NCBI GenBank assembly: GCA_934589065.1
Contig: CAKTNN010000018.1
Coordinates: 1-38,902 of the forward strand
Direction of reading: 5' to 3'
Source: an uncultured Oscillospiraceae bacterium
GTDB lineage: Bacteria; Bacillota; Clostridia; Oscillospirales; Oscillospiraceae
Length of the DNA stretch: 38,902 nt
Positions 23,567 to 31,719 of this stretch are shown here, piece after piece. The translations under genes and the position numbers were made by a program. Positions within the stretch are counted from its first letter, which is position 1, and each line of letters starts with the position of its first letter. The notes beneath the pieces are model-generated. The model was given only the letters and a program-made list of their open reading frames with translations, made no database searches and had not been told where the DNA came from.

Positions 23567-23595
23567 ATCGTACTCTCCTGGAAGACAAAAGTCAA
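23567..23595 (-). promoter_or_regulatory. Promoter of the lysine-importer operon
   Basis: On the minus strand TTGACT (23590-23595), a 17-base spacer and TACGAT (23567-23572). The transcript would begin near 23560, just before the aptamer. Confidence 0.7.
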
Positions 23596-23645
23596 TAGGT
23601 TTCCAAAAGAAAAATCCGGATTCCCGGAAATCTGTGAAAACCGGC

Positions 23646-23675
23646 TTGCAAAGAGAGGGGATTCTGTGGTAGAAT
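23646..23675 (+). promoter_or_regulatory. Promoter of the HAD-MoxR-VWA operon
   Basis: TTGCAA at 23646-23651, an 18-base spacer and TAGAAT at 23670-23675. Transcription would start near 23682. Confidence 0.55.
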
Positions 23676-23707
23676 TGTGAAAAATGTCTGGAAAGGATGC
23701 AGAATAT

Positions 23708-24364
23708 ATGGATAAAAAGAAGATCACGACCGTTGTGTTTGATATGGGGCAGGTGCTGATTCACTGGAATGCCGACCAGATTCTCTCGGCCTATCAGCTG
23801 ACGCAGGAGGATAGCGGCCTTTTGATGCGGGAGCTTTTTAACGGCGTAGAATGGGTGCAGCTGGATCATGGCATCATCTCCAATGAGCAAGTTATTTTGC
23901 AGGTTTGCCGCCGACTTCCGGAACGGCTGCACCTGGTTGTGGAGCAAATCGTTTCCTCCTGGTGGCATCGGCTGCTTGTGCCCATGGAAGGAATGGCGGA
24001 TTTGGTGCGGGAGCTGAAGGGAAAGGGCTATGGCATCTACCTTTTGAGCAATGCCAGCGTGGATTTGCGGAAATATTTTGACCGGATTCCCGGCAGTGAA
24101 TGCTTTGACGGGCTGATGGTATCCGCCGAGGAGAAAATGATGAAGCCCCATTATGAGATCTTCCATGCCCTCTACCGGCGGTTTGGCCTTGTGCCGGAGG
24201 AGAGCGTATTCATTGATGACAATGCTGCCAATGTGGAGTCTGCTCTGTGCACCGGCATGAACGCCATCCATTTCCGGGGAGATACCTCCAGACTCCGCAA
24301 AGAACTGCGGGAACTGAGAATTGACGTTGCTGAAGCAACTGCTCCCCAGGGGAGATCGGTGTAA
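23708..24364 (+). CDS. HAD-family phosphatase
   Basis: 218 residues. The ATG at 23708 is preferred: it has GGAAAGGA upstream, whereas an in-frame ATG at 23684 would lie almost at the transcription start. HAD motifs are motif I VVFDMGQVLIHW, motif II LLSNASVD, the Lys of motif III in MMKPHYEIFHAL and motif IV SVFIDDNAANVESA. In motif I the second Asp is replaced by Gly (DMG), as in the YihX-like phosphatase group, so it probably acts on a sugar phosphate or another small phosphoester. It is the first gene of an operon with a MoxR ATPase and a VWA protein; a functional link is not established. Confidence 0.85.
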   Translation: MDKKKITTVVFDMGQVLIHWNADQILSAYQLTQEDSGLLMRELFNGVEWVQLDHGIISNEQVILQVCRRLPERLHLVVEQIVSSWWHRLLVPMEGMADLVRELKGKGYGIYLLSNASVDLRKYFDRIPGSECFDGLMVSAEEKMMKPHYEIFHALYRRFGLVPEESVFIDDNAANVESALCTGMNAIHFRGDTSRLRKELRELRIDVAEATAPQGRSV

Positions 24365-24398
24365 AATGGAAAAAATACAACCGGTAAGGAGACAGACC

Positions 24399-25271
24399 AT
24401 GACGCGGGATGAACTGAAAGAGAAACTGGACGAAACCAAATACGTCTATGATGAACAGATGCTGACGGTTTTGTATGTTGCCCTGGCCCTGGGGCGGCCT
24501 CTGCTGATTGAGGGCGCTGCCGGTGTGGGCAAAACCGAGGTGGCAAAGGTGATGGCTTCCGCTCTGGGGCGGGAGTTGGTGCGGCTGCAATGCTATGAAG
24601 GGCTGGACGAAAGCAAGGCTCTGTACGAATGGAACTACCAAAAACAGCTGCTGACCATTCAGGTAAACGAAAAGGAAACCGATCGGCAGGCTTTGACCCA
24701 GTCGCTATTCAGCGAGGAATTTTTGCTGGAGCGGCCCTTACTGAAATCCATTCGGTCGGAAAAACCGGTGGTGCTGCTGATTGATGAAATCGACAAGGCA
24801 GACGAAGAGTTTGAGGCGTTCCTGCTGGAGCTGCTTTCCGAAATGCAGGTTACCATTCCGGAAATCGGAACGGTTCAGGCCAAGAGCGTTCCCCTTGTGG
24901 TGCTCACCTCCAACCGGGCACGCCCCCTTTCGGAGGCACTGCGCCGCCGCTGCGCCTACCTGCACATTGATTATCCGGATTTGGAAAAGGAATTGTCCAT
25001 TCTGCGGAAAAAGCTTCCCAATGTGGAGGATCGGCTCCGGGTTCAGGTGGCGCAGACGGTGCAAAAGCTCCGCTCCATGGAGGAGCTGCTGAAAAAGCCC
25101 TCCATTGCGGAAACTCTGGACTGGGCGGCGGCGTTGGATGCCCTGGGAGTTCGGGAATTGACACCGGATGCGCTGCGGGATACCGTTGGTTTCGTGCTGA
25201 AAAACGATGAAGATATCCGAACCCTGGGGGAGGGGCATTGCGGTAGCTGCCCGGAGCATACCCATGGATGA
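24399..25271 (+). CDS. MoxR-type AAA+ ATPase
   Basis: 290 residues from the ATG at 24399, with TAAGGAG seven bases upstream; an earlier ATG at 24366 has no such signal. Walker A is GAAGVGKTE, Walker B VVLLIDEIDKAD, sensor 1 lies in VVLTSNRARPLSEALRRRC, and the arginine-finger region follows. This is the MoxR/CoxD type of dynein-related AAA+ ATPase. With VWA-domain partners these proteins act as chaperones that insert metals or assemble complexes. The stop overlaps the start of the VWA gene. Confidence 0.88.
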   Translation: MTRDELKEKLDETKYVYDEQMLTVLYVALALGRPLLIEGAAGVGKTEVAKVMASALGRELVRLQCYEGLDESKALYEWNYQKQLLTIQVNEKETDRQALTQSLFSEEFLLERPLLKSIRSEKPVVLLIDEIDKADEEFEAFLLELLSEMQVTIPEIGTVQAKSVPLVVLTSNRARPLSEALRRRCAYLHIDYPDLEKELSILRKKLPNVEDRLRVQVAQTVQKLRSMEELLKKPSIAETLDWAAALDALGVRELTPDALRDTVGFVLKNDEDIRTLGEGHCGSCPEHTHG

Positions 25272-26535
25272 AGTATACATTGGAAAGCTGGCTGCATTTG
25301 GACGGATGCTCCGGCAGGAGGGAATCGCTGCCGCCCCCAGGGATACGGAGGATGCCGTCAGAGTATTGGCGGGGATGGACTTGCAGGAGCGGGAGACGGT
25401 GAAAACCGCCCTTCGGACGGTGTATGCCTCCTCCAGGGAGGAACAGCTGATTTTCGATCGGGTATTTGACGGCTTTTTCCTCTCGGAGGAGGCTATGCGC
25501 CGCCAGGCCAGGGAGCAGGCGGAGAAAATAGAAGAGCGCGCCCGGGAACGTCAGCAGGCACAGGAAGAACTGGAGCGTATGGAAAACCGGGTGCGGCTGG
25601 ATGACGGGGAGAAGGAATCCTACCGGGAACTGCCGGAGGACGTCCGAAAGAAGCTCCGGGAGTTCCTGGAAAAATACAAAGGCAATGTGGACAGAAGCCC
25701 CCACCTTTACAGTGAATTCATCCATTCGGTGTTTGCAAAGACCTTGATGGAGCAGCAGATGCGCATGGAAAATGCCGGTGTGGGGGTAGAGGAGCAGGAC
25801 CCGGAGCTGGGGCTGCTCTACCGGGATATCGGAGAATTTCAGGAGGAGCAGATCCCCAAGGCAATTGCTATGATTCAAACCGTTGCCCGGCAGATCAACG
25901 GGGAGCTTTCTGCCCAGCGCCGTTCCGATGCCCATACAGGCAAGCTGGATTTCCGGAGAACCATTCGCAGGAGCCTGTCCACCGGCGGCAGTCTGCACGA
26001 CCTCTACTTCCGCAAAAAGCATCCCAAGAAAAAACGATTGGTGATTTTGTGCGATGTGTCCGGTTCCATGATGCAGTTTTCGGAGTTTGCCCTGCGGTTC
26101 ATCCAGTCCCTCAATCAGGTGGCGGAGAGCTCCCGCACCTTTTTGTTTTCCGAAACGCTGGTAGAGGCGGATGCCTTTCAGCTGCAGAATATGGATAGAT
26201 TCCGGACAACCGTCCGGGAGTCCGGCATTTACGGACGGGGAACGGATTTGGGAATGGCCCTGACGAAACTGTGCCGGTTTCGCCCGCCGATCCTCACAGG
26301 CTCTACAACGCTTTTAATCCTTTCCGACAGCAAAACGGTGGATACCCACAGGGCGGTGCTGGCCCTGGAGGAGGCAAAGCGGCTCAGCGGCAGGGTGCTC
26401 TGGCTGAATCCGATACCGGAGCGCAACTGGAAATATTTGAAGAGTACCCGGGCGGTGGGGGCGGTGTGCCCCATGATTCCCTGCTCAACTTTGGCAGAGC
26501 TTGCCGCCGCCTGCCGGAGACTGACGAAGGATTAG
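25264..26535 (+). CDS. VWA-domain protein, CoxE type
   Basis: 423 residues; start ATG at 25264 overlaps the ATPase stop by 8 bases. The N-terminal 60% is helical, with a strongly charged coiled-coil-like stretch (about 85-130, rich in Glu, Arg and Gln). The C-terminal VWA domain has the metal-ion site DVSGSM (about residue 262), a Thr in YGRGTDLGMAL and an Asp in LLILSDSKTVD. It matches the CoxE-like partners of MoxR ATPases. No CO dehydrogenase or xanthine dehydrogenase genes are near, so the client of this pair is unknown. Confidence 0.87.
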   Translation: MDEVYIGKLAAFGRMLRQEGIAAAPRDTEDAVRVLAGMDLQERETVKTALRTVYASSREEQLIFDRVFDGFFLSEEAMRRQAREQAEKIEERARERQQAQEELERMENRVRLDDGEKESYRELPEDVRKKLREFLEKYKGNVDRSPHLYSEFIHSVFAKTLMEQQMRMENAGVGVEEQDPELGLLYRDIGEFQEEQIPKAIAMIQTVARQINGELSAQRRSDAHTGKLDFRRTIRRSLSTGGSLHDLYFRKKHPKKKRLVILCDVSGSMMQFSEFALRFIQSLNQVAESSRTFLFSETLVEADAFQLQNMDRFRTTVRESGIYGRGTDLGMALTKLCRFRPPILTGSTTLLILSDSKTVDTHRAVLALEEAKRLSGRVLWLNPIPERNWKYLKSTRAVGAVCPMIPCSTLAELAAACRRLTKD

Positions 26536-26555
26536 CGGCCCGCAGGAAATGTTAT

Positions 26556-26591
26556 TGCCGCACCGGCGTTTGCGCCGGCGCGGCAGTTTTT
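26556..26591 (+). terminator. Terminator of the HAD-MoxR-VWA operon
   Basis: TGCCGCACCGGCG pairs with CGCCGGCGCGGCA around TTTG, followed by GTTTTT. It starts about 20 bases after the stop codon. Confidence 0.85.
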
Positions 26592-26721
26592 AATTCCGCC
26601 GGGGAATTGGCCCTGCTATCCGGCAGCCTTTCTTTTCTGCTGAATTTCATGGTGGCGGGGGCTTTTGCTTGCAGCAGGTTGTTGCATTTTTACAAAAAAT
26701 ATTTCTGAAGCAGCAATACAA

Positions 26722-26750
26722 TTGACAATCTATTCAATACTTGTTATACT
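26722..26750 (+). promoter_or_regulatory. Promoter of the multi-pass membrane protein gene
   Basis: TTGACA at 26722-26727, a 17-base spacer and TATACT at 26745-26750: nearly consensus. Confidence 0.85.
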
Positions 26751-26823
26751 GATTTGGAAAGAATCTTCTCCATTTTTCACGGCCTTTATGGGGAGGAGAG
26801 AAAGAACAAGGAGGAATAAAGAA

Positions 26824-27849
26824 ATGCTGTTTCAAATCTACGGAGACAAAGCGGGCTTCCAGCTTTTGGGCTGGCTAATGGTGTTCCTGGGCCTGATTCT
26901 CACCAATGAGATCGCCCGCCGGAGCAAAAAGGGAGGAATTTTCTTCTTCCTGGTGCTGCCCGGTGCACTGACGGTGTATTTCATTGCGGTGGCAGTGGGT
27001 GCTGCCATGGGCGCACAGTGGGCGCTGAATAATCCCACCTACCTGTATATGAACAGTTGGTTCCACTATGCCAAGCTCTATGCTGCAACCATCGGCTGCA
27101 TCGGCTTTATGATGATCAAGTATCAGTGGGGCATTGGAAAGAAGAATTGGTTTAAGCCCTTCCCCTTCGTTATCGTCGCCATTAACATCCTGATTGCCGT
27201 GGGCAGCGATTTCGAGTCTGCCATTAAGGGCGCTATGTCTGTAGATCACTGGTGGCTGTCCAGCGAGAATGTCTGGCTGTACGGCGGCTGGTGGAACTGG
27301 CTCAATGGCATTGCAGGCCTGATTAACATCTTCTGCATGACCGGTTGGTGGGGCATCTACTCCTCCAAGAAAAAGGACGATATGCTCTGGCCCGATATGA
27401 TCTGGCTGTACATCCTGGCCTACGATGTTTGGAATTTCCAGTATACCTATCTGAATCTGCCTACCCACTCCTGGTATTGCGGCGTGGCGCTGCTGCTGGC
27501 ACCTACCGTGGCGGCCTGTCTGTGGAATAAGGGCGGCTGGATTCAGAACCGCGCCAACACCCTGGCAATCTGGTGTATGTTTGCCCAGGTATTCCCCCTG
27601 TTCCAGGATCGCAGTGCGTTCACAACCATTCCCGTGCTGTATGCCGATGGCGTGATGGATGCAGCTGTGCGGCCCACCGCCGCAGATCCCAGAGCGCAGG
27701 GCGTGATTTCCGTCCTTTCCCTGGCAATCAATGCATTGGCACTGGCAATCATCATTCGCCGGGCCATCCAGCAGAAGAAGAATCCCTATAAGAACGAAAT
27801 CTTTACCGATACCCGGGACTTCCAGCTGGCAATGGATCGGGCTGAGTAA
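26824..27849 (+). CDS. Multi-pass membrane protein of unknown function (DUF5692-like)
   Basis: 341 residues from the ATG at 26824, with AAGGAGG ten bases upstream; the frame is open further up but the promoter at 26722 excludes most of it. About nine membrane segments are visible, with many Trp residues (DHWWLSSENVWLYGGWWNWLNG, MTGWWGIYSSKK). The start MLFQIYGD and the FLGLILTNEIARRSKKGG stretch resemble proteins I recall as the DUF5692 family; this is memory, not a search. Biochemical role is unknown. The gene stands alone between its own promoter and terminator, so it is probably controlled separately. Confidence 0.75.
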   Translation: MLFQIYGDKAGFQLLGWLMVFLGLILTNEIARRSKKGGIFFFLVLPGALTVYFIAVAVGAAMGAQWALNNPTYLYMNSWFHYAKLYAATIGCIGFMMIKYQWGIGKKNWFKPFPFVIVAINILIAVGSDFESAIKGAMSVDHWWLSSENVWLYGGWWNWLNGIAGLINIFCMTGWWGIYSSKKKDDMLWPDMIWLYILAYDVWNFQYTYLNLPTHSWYCGVALLLAPTVAACLWNKGGWIQNRANTLAIWCMFAQVFPLFQDRSAFTTIPVLYADGVMDAAVRPTAADPRAQGVISVLSLAINALALAIIIRRAIQQKKNPYKNEIFTDTRDFQLAMDRAE

Positions 27850-27864
27850 CGAAGTAAGCTTTTT

Positions 27865-27917
27865 GGGGCTGTCAGAGAGCGTTCCTTCCGGATACGCTTT
27901 CCGGCAGCCCCTTGTTT
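27865..27917 (+). terminator. Terminator after the membrane protein gene
   Basis: GGGGCTG (27865-27871) pairs with CAGCCCC (27905-27911), with an inner AGCGT/ACGCT stem, followed by TTGTTT. Confidence 0.7.
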
Positions 27918-27950
27918 CTGATCTCCGGAAACGGGGAGAAGGAGGAAAAC

Positions 27951-28293
27951 GTGGGGAATATTCTACTTTTGGAAAACGATATGAGCCTGATCAGCGGGCT
28001 TTCCTTTGTCCGTCTGACCGGAGAAGAAAATTACGTTTTTATTATGATACAGACAACAAGTGACGTGACGGACGAAGATGCCTGGGCAATTCAGACCAAA
28101 TGTTGAAGAGGTTTTCAATTTCCAGGATACGTGCGAAGGGGATCCATCAGAAACCGATACGGCCTTTGTGTTCTGCGTCTATGCATTCCTGTCAATCATT
28201 GCGTTGGTGACGGTATTGAACATTGTCAATAGCACATCCACGAGCGTATCTGCAAGGGAAAAGCAATATGGCAATCACAGCAGCCATCCATGA
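27951..28293 (+). pseudogene. Remnant of a response-regulator/FtsX-type ABC transporter locus
   Basis: A GTG at 27951 behind a perfect GGAGG opens a frame that starts like an OmpR-type response regulator (VGNILLLENDMSLISGLSF) but then passes directly into sequence that fits the outer domain of an FtsX-type permease. It stops at 28106. In the next frame the permease-like text continues without loss (VEEVFNFQDT, then FVFCVYAFLSIIALVTVLNIVNS and SVSAREKQYG), so a one-base shift near 28101 separates the halves. After KQYG the usual AMRAIGM is scrambled. This fits a large internal deletion between the regulator and the permease of a VncRS-like locus, followed by decay. The bases 28294-28403 show nothing further. 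Confidence 0.65.
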
Positions 28294-28403
28294 ATTGTGA
28301 TACGAAAAAGAGAACCCGGAAGAACAGTATACACTTATACCGGAATAGAATGGAATATTATGAAATATTATACGCTATTTTGAAAAATTCTTTCATTTCC
28401 CCG

Positions 28404-28432
28404 TTGACATTTCCATTATGGGGGTGTATAGT
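28404..28432 (+). promoter_or_regulatory. Promoter of the TrpXYZ-type operon
   Basis: TTGACA at 28404-28409, a 17-base spacer and TATAGT at 28427-28432. Confidence 0.8.
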
Positions 28433-28438
28433 AAACCA

Positions 28439-28470
28439 GAACTTACTCCACCAGTGGAGTACAAAAGTTC
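28439..28470 (+). promoter_or_regulatory. Operator-like palindrome at the transcription start
   Basis: ACTCCAC (28445-28451) and GTGGAGT (28454-28460) form a perfect palindrome. Outer GAACTT (28439-28444) and AAGTTC (28465-28470) extend it. It sits directly on or behind the predicted transcription start, where a repressor would block, or it forms a 5' mRNA hairpin. Confidence 0.55.
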
Positions 28471-28500
28471 GCCACAGAAAAATGAAGGGAAGAAAATGAA

Positions 28501-29532
28501 ATGAAGAAAGCATTTGCTTTGCTGCTGGCAGCTTTGCTGGTGGTATCTATGGCTGCCTGTACGGGCACTGCACCTGCTGCAACCACTGCTTCTGCTGAGA
28601 CCACAGCATCCAGCGTAAATGCAGCACCCGCCGAGGCGGAGACCGCGACCGGTAAGACTTACAGTGTGGGCATTTGCCAGCTGGTGCAGCATCCTGCTCT
28701 GGATGCCGCTACTGAGGGCTTTAAGGCCGCTCTGACCGATGCCCTGGGGGATGCCGTTTCCTTTAACGAGCAGAATGCCTCCGGCGAGCAGCCCAATTGC
28801 GCCACCATTATCAATGGCTTTGTAGCCTCCAATGTGGATCTCATTCTGGCGAACGCCACCGCACCTCTGCAGGCTGCCGCTTCTGCAACCGACAGCATTC
28901 CTGTACTGGGTACTGCCGTTACCGACTATGCGTCCGCCTTGGAAATCGACAACTGGAACGGCACCGTCGGCACCAACGTATCCGGTACCTCTGATCTGGC
29001 TCCTCTGGATCAGCAGGCTGCTATGCTCCAGGAGCTGTTCCCCGATGCCAAAAATGTGGGCCTGCTGTACTGCTCCGCTGAGTCCAACAGTAAGTATCAG
29101 GTGGACGTGATCAAGGGCTGCCTGGAAGAGGCCGGCCTGACCTGCACCGAGTTTGCCTTCACCGATACCAACGATGTTGCTTCCGTTACCCAGAAGGCCT
29201 GCGATTCCAGCGATGTGATTTACGTTCCCACCGATAACACTGCCGCCTCCAATACCGAGGCCATTGCCAATGTGGTACTGCCTGCGGGCGTGCCGGTAAT
29301 TGCCGGTGAAGAGGGCATTTGCTCCGGCTGCGGCGTGGCTACCCTGTCCATTAGCTACTACGATCTGGGCTATGCCACCGGCGAGATGGCTGCCAAGATC
29401 CTCACCGGCGAGGCCGATGTCTCTACCATGCCTGTGCAGTATGCACCTCAGGTTACCAAGAAGTACAATGCTGCCAACTGCGAGACGCTGGGCATTACGG
29501 TTCCCGACGACTATGTGGCAATCGAGGGCTAA
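28501..29532 (+). CDS. ABC importer substrate-binding lipoprotein, TrpX type
   Basis: 343 residues from the ATG at 28501. A lipoprotein signal (LLLAALLVVSMAACTG) precedes an Ala/Thr linker. The mature part follows the ABC_sub_bind family (COG2984): SVGICQLVQHPALDAATEGFKAAL, VSGTSDLAPLDQQAAMLQELFPDAKNVGLLY, YVPTDNTAASNTEAIA and GVATLSISYYDLGYATGEMAAKIL. Related proteins with the same permease and ATPase partners were named TrpXYZ because some are controlled by tryptophan T-boxes. No T-box is present here, so the substrate remains open. A hairpin follows before the permease gene. Confidence 0.9.
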   Translation: MKKAFALLLAALLVVSMAACTGTAPAATTASAETTASSVNAAPAEAETATGKTYSVGICQLVQHPALDAATEGFKAALTDALGDAVSFNEQNASGEQPNCATIINGFVASNVDLILANATAPLQAAASATDSIPVLGTAVTDYASALEIDNWNGTVGTNVSGTSDLAPLDQQAAMLQELFPDAKNVGLLYCSAESNSKYQVDVIKGCLEEAGLTCTEFAFTDTNDVASVTQKACDSSDVIYVPTDNTAASNTEAIANVVLPAGVPVIAGEEGICSGCGVATLSISYYDLGYATGEMAAKILTGEADVSTMPVQYAPQVTKKYNAANCETLGITVPDDYVAIEG

Positions 29533-29547
29533 AAATTAAAAAACTTG

Positions 29548-29581
29548 CTCAGGGACAGGGCCCCACCGCCCTGCCCCTGAG
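29548..29581 (+). promoter_or_regulatory. Intergenic hairpin between binding-protein and permease genes
   Basis: CTCAGGG and CCCTGAG (29548-29554, 29575-29581), with inner CAGGGC/GCCCTG, form a strong stem followed by TTTGTG. It may be a partial terminator or a 3'-end stabiliser of the binding-protein message. Confidence 0.65.
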
Positions 29582-29616
29582 TTTGTGTATTGAAGAAAGA
29601 TTTGAGGTAACACAAT

Positions 29617-30552
29617 ATGTCCTTTTTCTCCCCCCTTTTGAATGCTGCGCCCGGCGCCATTGCCCAGGGACTTCTCTGGGGTATTATGGCAATCGGCGTA
29701 TATATTACCTTCCGTATTCTGGATGTGGCTGATTTGACTGTGGATGGCAGCCTGGCTACCGGCGGCGCCGTGTGCATTATGCTCATGCGCTCCGGCTGCA
29801 ATCCCTGGGTGGCACTGCTGTGTGCATTCCTGGCAGGTGTGCTTGCCGGTACGGTGACAGGCCTGCTGCATACCCGCTGCGGTATCCCGGCAATCCTTGC
29901 AGGTATTCTGACCCAGTTGGCCCTGTACTCTGTAAACCTGCGAATTATGGGCAGTAAGTCCAATCAGCCCATTTCCGTGGATAAGTATAACCTGATCGTT
30001 TCCCAGCGGTTTGTAAAGGAACTTTCCCTGCGCAATCCTCTGGTTCCTGCAATTGTAACCCTTGCGGTACTGATTGCCATCCTTTACTGGTTCTTCGGCA
30101 CGGAATACGGCAGTGCCCTGCGGGCCACCGGTGCGAATCCGCGTATGGCAAGCGCCCAGGGGGTAGATACCCGCATTACCGTAACCGTCGGCCTGATGCT
30201 CAGCAACGGACTGGTTGCCCTGGCGGGTGCACTGCTTGCCCAGTATCAGGGCGCTACCGATGTAAACATGGGTAGAGGTGCCATTGTCATCGGCCTTGCG
30301 GCGGTGATCATCGGCGAGGTGCTCCTGGGCAAGGTGGTTCACAATTTTGCCCTGAAGCTGGCAACCGTAGTGGTGGGCGCTGTGGTATACTATATGGTGC
30401 TGCAAATCGTTCTCCAGCTGGGCCTTAACACCAACGATCTGAAGCTTTTTACCGCCCTGATTGTTGCGCTGTTCCTGTCCATCCCCTATTGGAAGGGAAA
30501 TGCCTTCCGGAAGAAAAATGCCAAGATGGCAGGAGGCGAAAAGAATGCTTGA
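29617..30552 (+). CDS. ABC importer permease, TrpY type
   Basis: 311 residues from the ATG at 29617 (GAGGTAACAC upstream). About eight to nine membrane segments are visible. The ITFRILDVADLTVDGSLATGGAV start, the GATDVNMGRGAIVIGLAAVIIGEVLLG block and the ALRATGANPRMASAQGVD loop, the likely ATPase contact, match the branched-chain-type permeases (BPD_transp_2) of the COG4120 group. It overlaps the ATPase gene by 8 bases. Confidence 0.9.
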   Translation: MSFFSPLLNAAPGAIAQGLLWGIMAIGVYITFRILDVADLTVDGSLATGGAVCIMLMRSGCNPWVALLCAFLAGVLAGTVTGLLHTRCGIPAILAGILTQLALYSVNLRIMGSKSNQPISVDKYNLIVSQRFVKELSLRNPLVPAIVTLAVLIAILYWFFGTEYGSALRATGANPRMASAQGVDTRITVTVGLMLSNGLVALAGALLAQYQGATDVNMGRGAIVIGLAAVIIGEVLLGKVVHNFALKLATVVVGAVVYYMVLQIVLQLGLNTNDLKLFTALIVALFLSIPYWKGNAFRKKNAKMAGGEKNA

Positions 30553-31339
30553 ACTGAAAAATATCTCAAAAACCTTTAATCCCGGCACGGTGAATGCCAA
30601 GACCGCTCTGGATGGCCTGAACCTGACACTGAACGATGGGGATTTTATCACGGTGATTGGCGGAAACGGCGCGGGAAAATCCACCATGCTGAATGCCGTA
30701 GCCGGAACAATCCAGGTGGATACCGGCTCCATTATCCTGGACGGAAAGAATATTACCCGCCTGCCGGAATATAAGCGGGCTGCCTACCTGGGCCGGGTGT
30801 TCCAGGATCCCATGATGGGCACGGCTGCCACTATGCAGATTGAAGAGAATCTTGCCATGGCGGATCGCCGGGGCAAACGCCGCACCCTGCGGAAGGGAAT
30901 TACTGCCGCAGACCGGGAGCGGTATATGGAGCAGCTAAAGGTGCTGGATCTGGGCCTGGAGGAGCGGATGACTGCCAAGGTGGGCCTGCTCTCCGGCGGA
31001 CAGCGCCAGGCTTTGACTCTGCTGATGGCAACTCTGCAAAAGCCGGAGCTGTTGCTGCTGGATGAGCACACGGCAGCGTTGGATCCCAAAACCGCAGCCA
31101 AGGTTCTGGAAGCTACCCAGCGGATTGTGGAGAAGGATCACTTGACCACCATGATGATCACCCACAATATGCGCGATGCCATTGCCTACGGCAACCGCCT
31201 GATCATGATGCACAACGGCCATGTGGCGGTGGATGTATCCGGTGAAGAAAAGAAAAAGCTTACCGTAGAGCAGCTGCTGGATCTGTTCAGCAAGGCTTCC
31301 GGCTCCGATGAAGCAGACGATAAGCTTCTGCTCTCCTGA
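30545..31339 (+). CDS. ABC importer ATP-binding protein, TrpZ type
   Basis: 264 residues from the ATG at 30545, with AGGAGG ten bases upstream and inside the end of the permease gene. Walker A is GGNGAGKST, the signature LLSGGQRQAL and Walker B LLLLDEHTAALDP; the His after Asp-Glu is usual in this COG1101 group. The switch His lies in MMITHNMRDA. It powers the TrpX/TrpY importer and is the last gene before a strong terminator. Confidence 0.92.
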   Translation: MLELKNISKTFNPGTVNAKTALDGLNLTLNDGDFITVIGGNGAGKSTMLNAVAGTIQVDTGSIILDGKNITRLPEYKRAAYLGRVFQDPMMGTAATMQIEENLAMADRRGKRRTLRKGITAADRERYMEQLKVLDLGLEERMTAKVGLLSGGQRQALTLLMATLQKPELLLLDEHTAALDPKTAAKVLEATQRIVEKDHLTTMMITHNMRDAIAYGNRLIMMHNGHVAVDVSGEEKKKLTVEQLLDLFSKASGSDEADDKLLLS

Positions 31340-31370
31340 TGGATTTCAAGGAGCAAGAGGAAAAAGAAAA

Positions 31371-31416
31371 GTCATTGCGACCCAGCGCTGCGGCGCTGGG
31401 TCGCAATGACTTTTTT
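31371..31416 (+). terminator. Terminator of the TrpXYZ-type operon (perfect 18-bp stem)
   Basis: GTCATTGCGACCCAGCGC (31371-31388) and its exact complement (31393-31410) enclose four bases and are followed by six T. The GTCATTGCGA text recurs in related form near 35.7-35.9 kb, so this terminator may have come from a dispersed palindrome. Confidence 0.92.
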
Positions 31417-31650
31417 GATGGGCGGGGGGAAACCAATAGATATTTATGTCAGCCTGTTTTACGATATTCATTTATAAAGAAATATACTGTATATTATTCA
31501 CTAAAAGGCTGGGGGACAGAAAGACAATATACATAAATTCATTGAATAACTTAAAAGAATAACCGAATATACATACAAAATGTGAATAATATGTACGATT
31601 TGCATATTACCGGGGGAGAAATAATAGGAAAGCTTTGTATGCTTTATCAA
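31417..31650. other. AT-rich upstream region with repeated ATTCA/TGAAT half-sites
   Basis: No gene is visible. ATTCA or TGAAT, the half-site of ArgR boxes, occurs at 31466-31470, 31496-31500, 31537-31541, 31543-31547 and 31583-31587; the third and fourth form ATTCATTGAAT. They lead up to the palindrome in the promoter at 31651-31679. AT-rich DNA yields such words by chance, so only the cluster is suggestive. Confidence 0.4.
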
Positions 31651-31679
31651 TTGAAATTGAATAATATTCATACTATAAT
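31651..31679 (+). promoter_or_regulatory. Promoter with an ArgR-like palindrome between -35 and -10
   Basis: TTGAAA at 31651-31656, a 17-base spacer and TATAAT at 31674-31679. The spacer holds the palindrome TGAATAATATTCA at 31658-31670. A repressor bound there would cover the promoter. Classical ArgR boxes have four bases between the half-sites and this one has three, so the assignment is tentative. Confidence 0.65.
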
Positions 31680-31719
31680 ACGAGCATCAATCAATCCTAA
31701 AGCAAAGGAGAAAATGAAA

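Noticed and set aside
28294..28500. T-box or riboswitch in the leader of the TrpXYZ-type operon
   Set aside because: No T-box sequence or specifier hairpin is present, and the transcript predicted from the promoter has only about 60 bases of leader.
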